Part shown: positions 1 through 11,583 of the stretch, in pieces
How the letters are laid out: every line of letters begins with the position of its first letter
Position numbering within the stretch: position 1 is the stretch's first letter
Source of the DNA: Vicinamibacteria bacterium
GTDB lineage: Bacteria; Acidobacteriota; Vicinamibacteria; Fen-336
Assembly (NCBI GenBank): GCA_025994075.1
Contig: JAMQGV010000037.1
Location: forward strand, 1-64,000
Direction of reading: 5' to 3'
Length of the DNA stretch: 64,000 nt
Notes under the pieces: model-generated
The model's database searches: none
What the model was told of the DNA's origin: nothing
What the model saw: the letters and a program-made list of their open reading frames with translations, nothing else
Translations under genes and position numbers: made by a program

Positions 1-194
1 GGCGCCGGCGTCGACGCGGCGCGCGGCGCGGGACGCGCGGCCGGGGGCGGCGCGGGCGTCGCCGCGGCGGCGCCGGGCGCGAAAGGCGCGAACACCTGCT
101 TGCAGCCACCGCAGCGCACCTTGAGCCCCGGGTTCCCGGCGCGCTCCGCCGGGACCGTGAGCCTGCTGCCGCAGTGGGGACACGAGACCTGCAT
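1..194 (-). CDS. Zinc-ribbon (MJ0042-type) protein, N-terminal part only
   Basis: The gene runs off the left edge of the window; only the first 64 codons are present. The translation starts MQVSCPHCGSRLTVP and continues to KVRCGGCKQVF, giving two CxxC pairs spaced as in the MJ0042/zinc_ribbon_5 family. These short zinc ribbons usually sit at the N terminus of longer bacterial proteins, often with a low-complexity linker followed by membrane or TPR segments; here the ribbon is followed by an Ala/Pro-rich linker. The ATG at 194 is preceded by AGGAG (complement of 203-207) at good spacing, which fixes the start. It is divergent from the ABC permease at 290. What the missing C-terminal part does cannot be told. 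Confidence 0.8.
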   Translation of the reverse strand, partial: MQVSCPHCGSRLTVPAERAGNPGLKVRCGGCKQVFAPFAPGAAAATPAPPPAARPAPRAASTPA

Positions 195-289
195 CGACTG
201 CACTCCTGGAGGCGGTGATCGTAGCCGATCGTGCTAACTCGCGGACCCGGCCCGGCGTCTCCCCCGTCGAGGAGTCAGGTGGACATCCA

Positions 290-2698
290 ATGAACTGGAA
301 ACTCGCCGCCCGTCAGGCGCTGCGCCGCACCCTTCGCAACCCGGCTTTCGTGGTCGCCGCCAGCACGACGCTGGCGCTGGCGCTCGGCGGCGGCACCGCC
401 GTGGCGGCGCTCGCGTGGGCCCTGCTTTTCGCTCCCCTGCCCTACGCGGCACCCGGCGCGCTGGTCGTCCTCGACGAGACCCACGCCCGCCACGGCGTCA
501 CCGCGGTCGCCCCGGCCGACTTCGTCGACTGGCGCCGCGACGCCCGCTCGTTCGCGGGGATCGCGGCGTGGCGCACCGCCGAGCGCACGCTGGCCGGGAG
601 CGGCGAGCCTCGCAGCGTCGAGGTGCTGCTGGCGTCGCCCGAGTTCCTCGACGTGCTGCGCCCCGCGATCGCCCCCGGCGCGGCCTGGTCCACGGGCGAA
701 CCGCGCGGCGCGGTTCTCTCGCGCCGCCTCTGGAGCGAGCTGTTCGACGCGAGCCCGGCCGTGGTGGGCCGCGTGGTGCAGCTCGGCGAAGAACCCGTGC
801 GCATTGCGGGGGTGCTGGCGACCGACCTGCCGTTCCCGCCCGGCGACGTGTGGCTGCCGGCGCGGGGCCCGGTGCCTGAGCTGGAGACGCCGCTCGGCAT
901 CGACGTCGCGACGATGCGGGACGCGCGCTTCCTCGGCGTCGTCGGCCGGCTGCGCGAAGGCGTCGCCGTGGAGGCCGCCGACGCCGAGCTGAAGTCGATC
1001 GCCGCCCGGCTGCGCGCCGACCACCCGCGGACCAATAACGGCGTCGGCGCCCGCGCGATCCCGCTCGCCGAAGATCTCCACGGCGGGCGCCGGCCCGTGC
1101 TCTTCGCGCTGGGCGCCATCGCGCTCGCGCTGTGGCTGGTGGCGAGCGCCAACGTCGCCCTGCTGCTGGTCGCCCGGGCGGCGGCGGCGCGCCGCGAGGC
1201 TGCGGTCAGCCGTGCGCTCGGGGCCAGCGAGGCGGTGGCGGTCGCCCCGCTGCGGATCGAGGTGGTGGCGGTGGCTGCCGCCGGGGCGATCGCCGCGATG
1301 GGCGTCGCGCGCCTCGCCGCGCGCTTCGCCGCGCCGTGGCTGCGGCTCGCGGACGGGGTGGACCTGCCGTGGGGCCCTGCGACGGCGGCCAGCCTCGGCC
1401 TGGCTGCGCTCACGGCCTTCACCCTGGCACGCCTGGCCACTCGCTGCGCGGGAGGCGAGCTGGCGTCGCTGCTGCGGGGACGCACCGCAGGCGCGGCGAC
1501 CGGCACCCGCGCGCTGCGCCACGGGCTGGTCGCCGTGCAGGTCGCCGCGGGGTTCGCGCTGGCCGCCGGCGCCGGTCTCTCCGCCCGCGGCATCGCCGCA
1601 CTCGAGCGCGCGGCCCACGGCTTCGAGCCGGGCGCGGCGGCCACGTTCGAGGTCGCCTTGCCCGACCCGCGCCAGGTCACTCCCGCCGCCGCCCGCGCGC
1701 TGGCGACGGAGCTGGTGGCGGCCGCCGGCTCGGTGCCCGGCGTCGCGGCGGCCGGCGGCGGCAACCGGCTTCCGCTCACGGGCAGCGGCGCCAGCGCCGG
1801 CCTCGTCGTCGAAGGCCGCACCTTCCCGCCGAACCAGGCGCCGAACGCGGCGTGGCGCGCGGTCGACCCGGGCTACTTCGCCGCGATGGGCATCGCGCTC
1901 CGGCGCGGGCGCGAGTTCGGGCCCGGCGACGGCTGGGGTTCACCGCGCGTGGGGATCGTGAACGAGGCGCTCGTGCGCCACGTGTTCGCCGGCGAGGATC
2001 CGGTGGGCCGCCGCCTGCGCACCGGCCTCGACGGCCACGACGACTGGGTGACGGTCGTCGGCGTCGTCGCCGACACCCCGCACGAGCGTCCCGGCGTCGC
2101 ACCGCCGCCGGAGCTGTATCGCCCGCTCGCGCAGGAGCACCGCATGGCGTTGACCCGGGTCCACGTCGTCGTGCGCGCCGCGTCGCCGGCGGTGGCGAAC
2201 TCGGTCGCCGCTGCCGCCCGCGATGCCGTGCGGCGTCAGGCGCCGCAACTCGCGGTCCGCGCTCCGCGACCGCTCGCGGAACTGGGCCAGCGCGCGCTCG
2301 CCCGCCACTCGCGCGCGGCCGACGTGCTGGCCCTCGGCGCCGGCCTCGCGGTCGCGCTCGCGGGCCTCGGCCTGTTCGGGCTGCTGAGCGCGCTCGGCCG
2401 CGAGCGGGCCCCGGAGTTCGCGCTGCGGCTGGCGCTCGGCGGCCGGCCGGTCGACGTGGCGCGCCTGCTCGTCGGCGAGACGGGCCGCGTGGTGGCGCTG
2501 GGCCTGGCCCCGGGCGTTCTCGCGGCGCTTGCCCTGCTCCGGGGCCTCCAGGCCGCGCTCCCGGGCCTGCCTGCGCCGGGCCCGCTCGAGGCGCTGCTCG
2601 CCGCGCTGCTGGTGCTCGCGCCGGCTGCCCTGTCTTCGGCGCTGCCGGCCTGGCGGGCCGCGCGCACGCCTGCAGCCGAGGCGCTGCGCGAGAGCTGA
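290..2698 (+). CDS. ABC transporter permease, MacB/FtsX type (ADOP-like)
   Basis: Predicted inner-membrane permease of 802 residues with the duplicated MacB-periplasmic-core plus FtsX layout: TM1 at about 17-45, a periplasmic domain with the LPYxxPxxLVVLDE-type start, three or four helices at about 268-432, a second periplasmic domain (VDPGYFAAMGI, GRRLRTG motifs), and three helices at about 678-785. This matches the acidobacterial duplicated orphan permeases, although the usual extra N-terminal domain of that family is missing. No ATPase gene lies beside it, consistent with an orphan permease. The ATG at 290 is chosen because GGAG and AGGTGG lie just upstream and the protein then begins directly with the amphipathic stretch before TM1; an upstream GTG at 215 would add an unlikely polar tail. 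Substrate unknown. Confidence 0.85.
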   Translation: MNWKLAARQALRRTLRNPAFVVAASTTLALALGGGTAVAALAWALLFAPLPYAAPGALVVLDETHARHGVTAVAPADFVDWRRDARSFAGIAAWRTAERTLAGSGEPRSVEVLLASPEFLDVLRPAIAPGAAWSTGEPRGAVLSRRLWSELFDASPAVVGRVVQLGEEPVRIAGVLATDLPFPPGDVWLPARGPVPELETPLGIDVATMRDARFLGVVGRLREGVAVEAADAELKSIAARLRADHPRTNNGVGARAIPLAEDLHGGRRPVLFALGAIALALWLVASANVALLLVARAAAARREAAVSRALGASEAVAVAPLRIEVVAVAAAGAIAAMGVARLAARFAAPWLRLADGVDLPWGPATAASLGLAALTAFTLARLATRCAGGELASLLRGRTAGAATGTRALRHGLVAVQVAAGFALAAGAGLSARGIAALERAAHGFEPGAAATFEVALPDPRQVTPAAARALATELVAAAGSVPGVAAAGGGNRLPLTGSGASAGLVVEGRTFPPNQAPNAAWRAVDPGYFAAMGIALRRGREFGPGDGWGSPRVGIVNEALVRHVFAGEDPVGRRLRTGLDGHDDWVTVVGVVADTPHERPGVAPPPELYRPLAQEHRMALTRVHVVVRAASPAVANSVAAAARDAVRRQAPQLAVRAPRPLAELGQRALARHSRAADVLALGAGLAVALAGLGLFGLLSALGRERAPEFALRLALGGRPVDVARLLVGETGRVVALGLAPGVLAALALLRGLQAALPGLPAPGPLEALLAALLVLAPAALSSALPAWRAARTPAAEALRES

Positions 2699-2725
2699 CG
2701 CGCGATCGCGCGCGCCGGCGTGCCG

Positions 2726-2731
2726 GATAAT
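2726..2731 (+). promoter_or_regulatory. Possible -10 (GATAAT) before the AraC gene
   Basis: GATAAT lies 14 bases before the ATG of the AraC-family gene, in the 47-base gap after the permease. No convincing -35 is seen. A GGAG at 2732-2735 could serve as ribosome binding site if transcription starts immediately downstream or further upstream. Confidence 0.3.
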
Positions 2732-2745
2732 GGAGCCACTCCGGC

Positions 2746-3684
2746 ATGCGTTCAGCTCACTGGACGGACGTGACCCGCGCGAGCGCTCGCGAAGCAGAAC
2801 CGCTCGACCGCATCGCGTTCCGCGGCGGTGCGGCGACGATCGGGGCGTTCCGCTGCGCGCCCGACGATCCGCGCTTCGCCGACTCGGGACCGATCCAGAA
2901 CCACATCTTCGTGTTCCCGCGCCAGACCGTGCGCCTGCGCCACGAGGGCGAGGCGGCCTTCGTCGCGGGGCCCGGGGTGGTCACGCTCTACAACCGGGGC
3001 CAGCGCTACGGGCGCGGGGCGGTCAGCCCGCGCGGCGACGAGTGCGAGTGGTTCGCTGTCGACGACGCGTTGCTGGTCGAGGCCGTCGCGGCTTTCGACC
3101 CCGCGGCGCGCGAGCGTCCGCAGCGCCCGTTCCGCCACGCCTGGACGCCGGGCGACGCGCGGCTCTACCTCGCGCAGCGCGCGCTGTACGAGCGGCTTTC
3201 CGCTGGCGCGCCCGCGGAGGCTCTGGAAGTCGAAGAGGCGGTGCTGCACCTGCTCGCGGGGGTGCTGACGCAGGCCGATGCGTTCTGGGGACCGCCGCGG
3301 CGCTCGGCCGTGGCTGCCGCGCGAACCCGCGAGGCCGTCGAAGCGGCGGAGGTGGTGCTGGCCCTTCGGTTCGCCGAGAAGCTCAGCCTGCACGAGATCG
3401 CACGGGCTGCCGGATCGTCGCCATTCCATCTGTGCCGCGCATTCCGCGCGGCCACCGGTACGACGCTGCACGCGTACCGGGACCGACTGCGCCTGCAACA
3501 CGCGCTGGAGCGGATCGGTGGAGGCGAAGATCTCTCGGCGCTCGCGCTCGAGCTCGGCTACTCGAGCCACTCCCACTTCAGCGCCGCGTTCCGGAGGCTG
3601 TTCGGCGTGCCCCCGAGCGAGGCTCGCGGGCGGCTGCGCCCGGCCGGCGGCGTCAGCGCGCCGTGGCGGGCCGGGCGGGCGTGA
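2746..3684 (+). CDS. AraC-family transcriptional regulator
   Basis: Cytoplasmic DNA-binding protein of 312 residues. The C-terminal part (about 200-300) is a clear AraC double helix-turn-helix: LSLHEIARAAGSSPFHLCRAF forms the first unit (shortened here) and ALELGYSSHSHFSAAFRRLF followed by GVPPSEAR the second, which is the family signature. The N-terminal half looks like a cupin-type effector domain (RQTVRLRHEG, GVVTLYNRGQ) rather than a known ligand domain, so the inducer is unknown. It ends inside the convergent TPR/FG-GAP gene, with 32 bases of 3' overlap, so neither gene has its own downstream terminator. It could regulate the upstream permease, but nothing in the sequence proves a target. 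Confidence 0.88.
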   Translation: MRSAHWTDVTRASAREAEPLDRIAFRGGAATIGAFRCAPDDPRFADSGPIQNHIFVFPRQTVRLRHEGEAAFVAGPGVVTLYNRGQRYGRGAVSPRGDECEWFAVDDALLVEAVAAFDPAARERPQRPFRHAWTPGDARLYLAQRALYERLSAGAPAEALEVEEAVLHLLAGVLTQADAFWGPPRRSAVAAARTREAVEAAEVVLALRFAEKLSLHEIARAAGSSPFHLCRAFRAATGTTLHAYRDRLRLQHALERIGGGEDLSALALELGYSSHSHFSAAFRRLFGVPPSEARGRLRPAGGVSAPWRAGRA

Positions 3685-5368
3685 CGCCGCTCGCGATCAC
3701 GAACACGCGGCCCGAGCGGAACCCGTTGACGCTGCTCCACGCCGCGGTGATCAGGAAGTCGCTGCCGCCGTCGGCGTCGACGTCGCCCAGCGTCACCGCG
3801 TCGAAGCCGAAGGTGTCGCCGGGCGTGCGGCAGGTGTAGGTCTTCAGCACCCGGCCGTCCTTCCCCGAGAACAGCGTGGCCCGCCCCGCGCCCAGCGCCG
3901 CGCTCGCGTGCTGCCAGGCGCCGACGATCAGGTCGGCGTGGCCGTCGCCGTCGACGTCCCCCGCGACCGAGGGGCTGGTGCCGAAGCCCTCGCCCGCCGC
4001 CTCGCCGGTCAAGGTCAGCAGGCGGCGGCCGTCGCGACCGGAGTGCACGTACACGCGGCCGGTCGACGGCCCTTTCGCGGCGTGGGCCCAGTCGGAGGCG
4101 TAGGCGTCCGGCGCGCCGTCGCCGTCGACGTCTCCCGCGACCGCGAGAAACATCGCGCCCAGCGCGGCGCCCTGCTCGTCGGAGTCGATGTGGAAGGCGG
4201 GCGTCGGCCCCAGCGTGGTGTGGACCGAGACGCGCCCCGTGCGCCGCTCGCCCGCGCGCGGCGCGCCGATCAGCAGCAGCAGGTGGCGGCCGGTCACGGC
4301 TCCCGCGACCGCGCTGCCGAAGCCGTCGCCCGCGCGCTCGCCCGTCAGCGTCAGCAGTCGCTTGCCGTCCTTGCCCGAGAAGACGTAGGCGCGGCCCGCG
4401 TCGGCGCCGCCCGCGTCGTTGTTCGGGGCGCCGACGATCAGGTCGGCGTGGCCGTCGCCGTCGATGTCGCCGACGCCGGAGGCGTGGCGGCCGAACTGGT
4501 CGTCGCGGGCTTCGGCCGGGAGCGTCAGCAGCACGCGCCCGTCGCGGCCCGAGAGCACGCGCGCGTAGCCGCCGCCCGGCGCCGCGGCGATCACGTCGGG
4601 CACGCCGTCGCGGTTCGTGTCGCCGGCCGCCTCGAGGCCGGTGCCGAACTGGTCGCCGGGCGCGCCGTCCGCCGTCCACAGCAGGCGGCCGCTCTTCGTG
4701 GAGTACACGTACACGCGGCCGGCGCCGGCCCCGTTCACGTCCTTCGTCGGCGCCGAGGTGACGACGTCGGCCACGCCGTCGCCGTCGACGTCGCCCAGGT
4801 TGCGCGCGATCCAGCCGAACTGGTCCCCCGCGGCTTCGCCCCGCCACTCGCGGATCACCTTCACCGGCTCGACGAACGGGTCCTCGAAGTCCTTCGGAGT
4901 GGGCAGCAGCGCGCGCAGCCGCGGATCGGCGTGCCACTTCGCGAGCTCGGGCGCCGTGGCCGCCGGCGTCAGGTCGATGCGGCGGCTCGCGCGCGCCTTG
5001 CCGAGCCACTCGAACGCGGCGTGGGCGTCGCCTTTCGCGGCGTGGGCGAGGCCGATCGCGTAGAGAGGCGCCGGCATCTCCGGCTCCACCTCGAGCGCCT
5101 GGCGAAGGGCCGCGATCGCCGCGTCGTACTGCTGGCGCCGGTGCTGCGCCTGGCCCAGCGTGCGCCAGGCCCGCCCGTTGCGCGGCTCGGCCGCGACGAC
5201 CTGATCCAGGATCGCGACCGCACCGTCCACGTCGCCCGCCTGGAGCCGGCCGATCGCGGCCCACAACGTCGCCTGCGGCGTGGTCGAAGGAGACGGCGCC
5301 GGGACCTGCGCGCAGAGCGGCGCGCTCGACAGGCTGAACAGGACGAGTGCAGAAGTGAGTCGCAGCAT
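3653..5368 (-). CDS. Exported TPR / FG-GAP repeat protein
   Basis: A 571-residue protein with a Sec signal peptide (MLRLTSALVLFSLSSAPLCA, cleavage near residue 20), so periplasmic or outer-surface. Residues about 30-135 contain TPR helices (IGRLQAGDVDGAVAILDQVV; LGQAQHRRQQYDAAIAALRQ). From about 170 to 560 it is an FG-GAP/integrin-alpha type beta-propeller, with calcium-site loops such as DVDGDGVAD, DTNRDGVPD, DIDGDGHAD, DVDGDGAPD, DVDGDGHAD and DVDADGGSD visible. Such propellers bind calcium and act in surface adhesion or protein-protein contact; no enzymatic site is seen. The 3' end overlaps the convergent AraC gene by 32 bases. It stands alone, 46 bases downstream of gcvP on the same strand, and could be read through from it. 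Confidence 0.85.
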   Translation of the reverse strand: MLRLTSALVLFSLSSAPLCAQVPAPSPSTTPQATLWAAIGRLQAGDVDGAVAILDQVVAAEPRNGRAWRTLGQAQHRRQQYDAAIAALRQALEVEPEMPAPLYAIGLAHAAKGDAHAAFEWLGKARASRRIDLTPAATAPELAKWHADPRLRALLPTPKDFEDPFVEPVKVIREWRGEAAGDQFGWIARNLGDVDGDGVADVVTSAPTKDVNGAGAGRVYVYSTKSGRLLWTADGAPGDQFGTGLEAAGDTNRDGVPDVIAAAPGGGYARVLSGRDGRVLLTLPAEARDDQFGRHASGVGDIDGDGHADLIVGAPNNDAGGADAGRAYVFSGKDGKRLLTLTGERAGDGFGSAVAGAVTGRHLLLLIGAPRAGERRTGRVSVHTTLGPTPAFHIDSDEQGAALGAMFLAVAGDVDGDGAPDAYASDWAHAAKGPSTGRVYVHSGRDGRRLLTLTGEAAGEGFGTSPSVAGDVDGDGHADLIVGAWQHASAALGAGRATLFSGKDGRVLKTYTCRTPGDTFGFDAVTLGDVDADGGSDFLITAAWSSVNGFRSGRVFVIASGVTPARPATAR

Positions 5369-5414
5369 GGGCGCATGATGCGCCCGCCCGCCTTCGCCCG
5401 CTGTCAGGATCCTG

Positions 5415-8264
<2,850 letters not shown>

Positions 8265-8314
8265 GGCGGGGACCTGCGTGTCGTTCTGCGGCCGGGCGGC
8301 CGCGGGGGACGAAA

Positions 8315-8333
8315 GGGCCCCGGCGCGGGGCCC
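8315..8333 (-). terminator. GC hairpin between gcvH and gcvP
   Basis: A perfect 7-base-pair stem (GGGCCCC / GGGGCCC) with a 5-base loop lies in the 84-base gcvH-gcvP gap. Reading the minus strand, the stem is followed by TTTC only, a weak U tract, so it may slow or partly stop transcription, or protect the gcvH message, rather than end it. Confidence 0.35.
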
Positions 8334-8348
8334 TCGAACCTGTGGGGT

Positions 8349-8741
8349 CTACTTGGCCTCGGAGGCCACGTGTGCCGCGTACGCCGCGGCGTCCATCAGT
8401 GCGTCGACGTCCTTCTTGTCCGCGATCTTCACGACGATCATCCAGCCTTCGCCGTGGGGGTCGGTGTTGATCGCCTCGGGCTTCTGGGCCAGGTCGCCGT
8501 GGACCTCGACGATCTCGCCGCCCACGGGGCAGTAGAGCTCGGAGACGGCCTTGACGGACTCGACGGTGCCGAAGCGCTCGTGGGCCTTGAACTTGGCGCC
8601 GACCGCGGGCAACTCGAGGAACACCACGTCGCCGAGCTGCTTCTGCGCGTAGTCGGTGACGCCGACGCGGCCGAGGTCGCCTTCGACCTTCAGCCACTCG
8701 TGGTCCTTGGAGTAACGGCGATCGTCCGGGTAGCTGCTCAT
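8349..8741 (-). CDS. gcvH: Glycine cleavage system H protein
   Basis: 130-residue lipoyl carrier of the glycine cleavage complex. It shuttles the aminomethyl group from GcvP to GcvT on a lipoyl arm. The lipoylation site is in ESVKAVSELYCPV, with lysine at about residue 64; the start RRYSKDHEWLKVEG and GVTDYAQKQLGDVVFLELP are typical of the family, and length is normal. The ATG at 8741 has a GGGGGAG ribosome site just upstream. It is separated from the metallophosphatase gene by 60 bases holding a strong inverted repeat, and is followed by gcvP. A TAGAAT hexamer (complement of 8778-8783) inside the loop of that repeat could be a -10 for gcvH-gcvP, but it lacks a clear -35. Confidence 0.97.
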   Translation of the reverse strand: MSSYPDDRRYSKDHEWLKVEGDLGRVGVTDYAQKQLGDVVFLELPAVGAKFKAHERFGTVESVKAVSELYCPVGGEIVEVHGDLAQKPEAINTDPHGEGWMIVVKIADKKDVDALMDAAAYAAHVASEAK

Positions 8742-8760
8742 GGATGACTCCCCCCGCCCT

Positions 8761-8796
8761 GGTGGCGGCCTCGGGGGATTCTAACCCGCCGCCACC
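8761..8796 (-). terminator. Inverted repeat between metallophosphatase and gcvH
   Basis: Arms GGTGGCGGC (8761-8769) and GCCGCCACC (8788-8796) match perfectly over 9 bases with an 18-base loop, in the gap between the metallophosphatase stop codon and gcvH. There is no T run after it on the minus strand. It may separate the surface-phosphorylation cluster from the gcv genes or act as an attenuator; the function is inferred from position only. Confidence 0.35.
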
Positions 8797-8801
8797 GCGA
8801 G

Positions 8802-10406
8802 CTACGGGCAGCGCCCGGGGTCCGCCGCGAGCAGCGTCAGTTCCGGGACCAGTACCAATGTCGGGTCGTCGGCCGCGACGTTGCGGACCTCGATCGCCAG
8901 CCGGTTCAGCCCCGGCCGCAGCAGGCCCACGGGCAGGGCGAAGGTCTCGTAGTCGTCGCCCGGGTGCCGCGCCGAGGCCGTCGTGCGCGGCCCGGCGCCG
9001 GCCGGCACGTTGCGGCGCGCGACCTCCTCGCCGTTGAGCCAGGCGACGAAGCCGTCGTCGTAACGCAGCCGCAGCAGCGCCTCGCGCACCACGCCGGGGG
9101 TCGGCACCTCGAAGCCGATGCGGGCGTGCAGCACCGGCGCGGCGCCGAGCAGCTCCGACAGCGGCGTGACCAGGCCCGGCGCCCCGAAGCCGAACCCGGC
9201 GGGGCCGGAGCGCCAGGCGTGGTCGTCGAACTCCGGCCGCGTCCAGCCGTCCGGCGCCTCGGCGAGGCCGGGCAGCAGCTTCCACGCGTCGCCGCGGGCG
9301 ACCGGCTTCTTGAGCTGCAGGGTGTCCACGCGGCACTCGCCGATGTCGACGTGTTCGAGCTGGAGCAGCGGGCCGCTCGCGGTCAGCGCGCTGAAGCCGT
9401 GGCGGGCGTTGTAGAAGACGTCGGTCTCGGGCCGCGTCGCGCGCCGCGGGTAGAGCTCGTAGCCGCCGTTGCCCGAGGTCACGTAGACGACGCCGTCCAG
9501 CGGCCGCGTGCGCTCGTAGGTGTGGTCGTGGCCCGCCAGCACCAGGTCGACGCCGGAGCGGGCGAAGAACGGGGTCAGCGCCTCGCGCAGCGCGACGACC
9601 TGGGACGTGAGCGAGTTCTCCGCCGAGCTCCACGGGCTGTGGTGCAGCACCGCGACCCGGAACCGGGCGCCGCTCGCGTGCAGGTCGGCCGTGTGCCACG
9701 CCCCGGCCTGCGCCAGCAGCTTCGCCGCGGGCAGGTTGGAGTCGTGGACGACGAAGTGCACCCCGCCACGCTCGAAGGAGTACGCCGTCTCCGGCGGCAG
9801 CGCCGCGGGTCCGTTGCGCGGCAGGGTGAACACCCGCAGGTAGGGCGCGCCGTTCTCGGTCTCGACGTCGTGGTTGCCGAGCGCCGCGAAGAACACCAAA
9901 CGCGGCAGCAGGCTCGCGTAGGGGCCGAAGAAGCGCCCGCCGTAGTCGGAGTCCGCGCCGCTCGGGTACACGACGTCGCCGACGATCAGCGCGCTGTCGG
10001 CGGCCGGCATCCGCCGCGCGATCAGGGCGGCGACGGCGTGCTGGCCGGGCTCCGCGCTGCCACAGTCGCCGAACACGGCCATCTGCAGGCCCGCCGCGGG
10101 GGCCGCGAAGGTGAACGTGCGCCCGTCGGGCAGCCGGTACTCGTGGCCGAGGCCCGGCACCAGCGCGGGCAACGGCACCTCCTGGCGGGTGGAGGCCCCC
10201 GCGGGATCGCGCGCCTCCTGCCAGGCGCCGCCCGCGATCCGCCACTGCAGGACGCCTTCGGCGGCGACGTCCGTGTACCAGACGACGCGGACCTGGCCGG
10301 GCTCGGGGGCCTGCAGGTACGGGCCGCGGGTGACGCGCGGGCCGGCGCTCGGCGCCTGCAGCGCGACCGCGGCGAGCACCGCGGCGAAGGCGGGAATGCG
10401 CTTCAT
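8802..10406 (-). CDS. Exported purple-acid-phosphatase-like metallophosphatase
   Basis: 534 residues with a Sec signal (MKRIPAFAAVLAAVALQAPSA). A fibronectin-like N-terminal domain (RVTRGPYLQAPEPGQVRVVW) is followed by a calcineurin-type phosphatase core with its metal ligands: GDCGS, GDVVYPSG, ALGNHDVE, VLHHSPWSS and LAGHDHTYER. This is the domain order of purple acid phosphatase-like enzymes. The last ~190 residues are a beta-sandwich of the sugar-binding/jelly-roll kind (FDDHAWRSGPAGFGFG, YDDGFVAWLNGEEVARRN), often found in surface proteins with CotH modules. The start codon overlaps the stop of the CotH gene as ATGA (10403-10406), so translation is coupled. Likely acts outside the cytoplasm on phosphoproteins or phosphoesters; substrate unknown. 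Confidence 0.88.
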   Translation of the reverse strand: MKRIPAFAAVLAAVALQAPSAGPRVTRGPYLQAPEPGQVRVVWYTDVAAEGVLQWRIAGGAWQEARDPAGASTRQEVPLPALVPGLGHEYRLPDGRTFTFAAPAAGLQMAVFGDCGSAEPGQHAVAALIARRMPAADSALIVGDVVYPSGADSDYGGRFFGPYASLLPRLVFFAALGNHDVETENGAPYLRVFTLPRNGPAALPPETAYSFERGGVHFVVHDSNLPAAKLLAQAGAWHTADLHASGARFRVAVLHHSPWSSAENSLTSQVVALREALTPFFARSGVDLVLAGHDHTYERTRPLDGVVYVTSGNGGYELYPRRATRPETDVFYNARHGFSALTASGPLLQLEHVDIGECRVDTLQLKKPVARGDAWKLLPGLAEAPDGWTRPEFDDHAWRSGPAGFGFGAPGLVTPLSELLGAAPVLHARIGFEVPTPGVVREALLRLRYDDGFVAWLNGEEVARRNVPAGAGPRTTASARHPGDDYETFALPVGLLRPGLNRLAIEVRNVAADDPTLVLVPELTLLAADPGRCP

Positions 10407-11572
10407 GGCACTTGCTCCAGCACGTTCGCCTCGCGTTCCGCGAGGCAGGTCCGCAACCGCACGACCGCGTCCTCGAACTGCTCGTTCGAGTACGGCTTCG
10501 CCGGGTCGGCGAGCATCGCCTCCCGGATCAGCGCGTAACGGCTCTCCAGCCGGGGCAGCAGCCAGCGCTCGTTGACGAAGGAGACGGCCGCCCGCTTCAG
10601 CTCGAAGCGGTAGTAGTCGGCGAAGCGGGCGTCGGCCATCAGGCCGCGGGTCAACACGTTGTCGGCGAGTCCGTATTCGACCGGCCAGCGCCCCTCGGCG
10701 AACGTCGAGTCCTTGTCCCACGGGATCAGCACGAACCGGCGCTGGCCGCGGAACTGGTAGAAGTAGAGGTTGTTGACGCCCCAGGCGCCGACGAAGCCGT
10801 CGCGCTCGGCGACGGCGTTCTCCACCGCCAGGTAGGTGGCCAGCCGCCACGGGTCGAGGTGCTGCGCGATCTCCTCGAGGTAGAACCCGCCCGGCGCCGC
10901 GTTGGCGTCGTGCACCAGTTCGAGCAGGGCGCCGGGGTCGAACGGCTGCTCGGTGCTCTCGGGCTGGAAGGGAGCGGGCACGTAGGCTTCCGCGTCGCCG
11001 CGCTCCTCGAAGCGCCAGGCGTCGACCCACTCGTAGTCGAACAGGTTGCCGCCGTCCTCCCCGAACCGCTCGTTGAGCAGGTGGCCGCTGACCGGCTCGA
11101 CCAGGCCGTAGAGACCGTGATACGCGCCGTTGACGTGGACGCGGGCGAAGGCGGCCTGCGGCGCGGCCAGGCCCATGGCCTCGAACACCTCGAACGCGAG
11201 CGCCTCGCGCAGGCCGCTCGGGTCCTGCACGAGGTTGTCGAGCACGAGCGACTTGTAGCCGTGGTGCTCCTGGCCGGGCACGTGGCGGTTGAAGTCGAGC
11301 TTGAGCCCGGGCTTGCGCTCGTTGCGCGAGCCGTCGCCGCGCGAGCGCACGCCGACCTGGCGGACGACCTCGCCGTCGAGCGCCACGTCGGCCGCGTAGA
11401 ACTGGTTCGACCAGTAGCCCGCCTGCAGAGCGGCCCAGTCGGCGGGGTCGATCTCGATCTGCACGACGTGCAGCCGCGCGGGGTCGAACAGCGGCTCGCG
11501 CGGGGCTTCCTGCCCCGGCGCGCACGGCGCGGCCGCCAGCACGGCGACCGCCACGCCCAGGGGCCACTTCAT
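10403..11572 (-). CDS. CotH-family (spore-coat-type) kinase, exported
   Basis: 389 residues with a signal peptide (MKWPLGVAVAVLAAAPCAPG). The CotH fold is recognised from VGVRSRGDGSRNERKPGLKL, FARVHVNGAYHGLYGLVEPV, DGFVGAWGVNNLYFYQF and the metal/catalytic segment RRFVLIPWDKDSTFAEG. CotH proteins are atypical secreted kinases that phosphorylate surface proteins; in Bacillus, CotH phosphorylates coat proteins. Here the gene is not in a spore former, but CotH is common in other phyla near VTC polyphosphate polymerases. A strong ribosome site (AAGGAGG, just upstream of 11572) sets the ATG. It overlaps the following phosphatase by ATGA, suggesting paired phosphorylation and dephosphorylation of an external target; the target is not identifiable here. 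Confidence 0.85.
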   Translation of the reverse strand: MKWPLGVAVAVLAAAPCAPGQEAPREPLFDPARLHVVQIEIDPADWAALQAGYWSNQFYAADVALDGEVVRQVGVRSRGDGSRNERKPGLKLDFNRHVPGQEHHGYKSLVLDNLVQDPSGLREALAFEVFEAMGLAAPQAAFARVHVNGAYHGLYGLVEPVSGHLLNERFGEDGGNLFDYEWVDAWRFEERGDAEAYVPAPFQPESTEQPFDPGALLELVHDANAAPGGFYLEEIAQHLDPWRLATYLAVENAVAERDGFVGAWGVNNLYFYQFRGQRRFVLIPWDKDSTFAEGRWPVEYGLADNVLTRGLMADARFADYYRFELKRAAVSFVNERWLLPRLESRYALIREAMLADPAKPYSNEQFEDAVVRLRTCLAEREANVLEQVP

Positions 11573-11583
11573 CGCCCCCTCCT

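Noticed and set aside
10403..11572. Spore-coat function of the CotH protein
   Set aside because: No sporulation gene is in the window and gene content points to a Gram-negative organism; CotH occurs widely outside spore formers.
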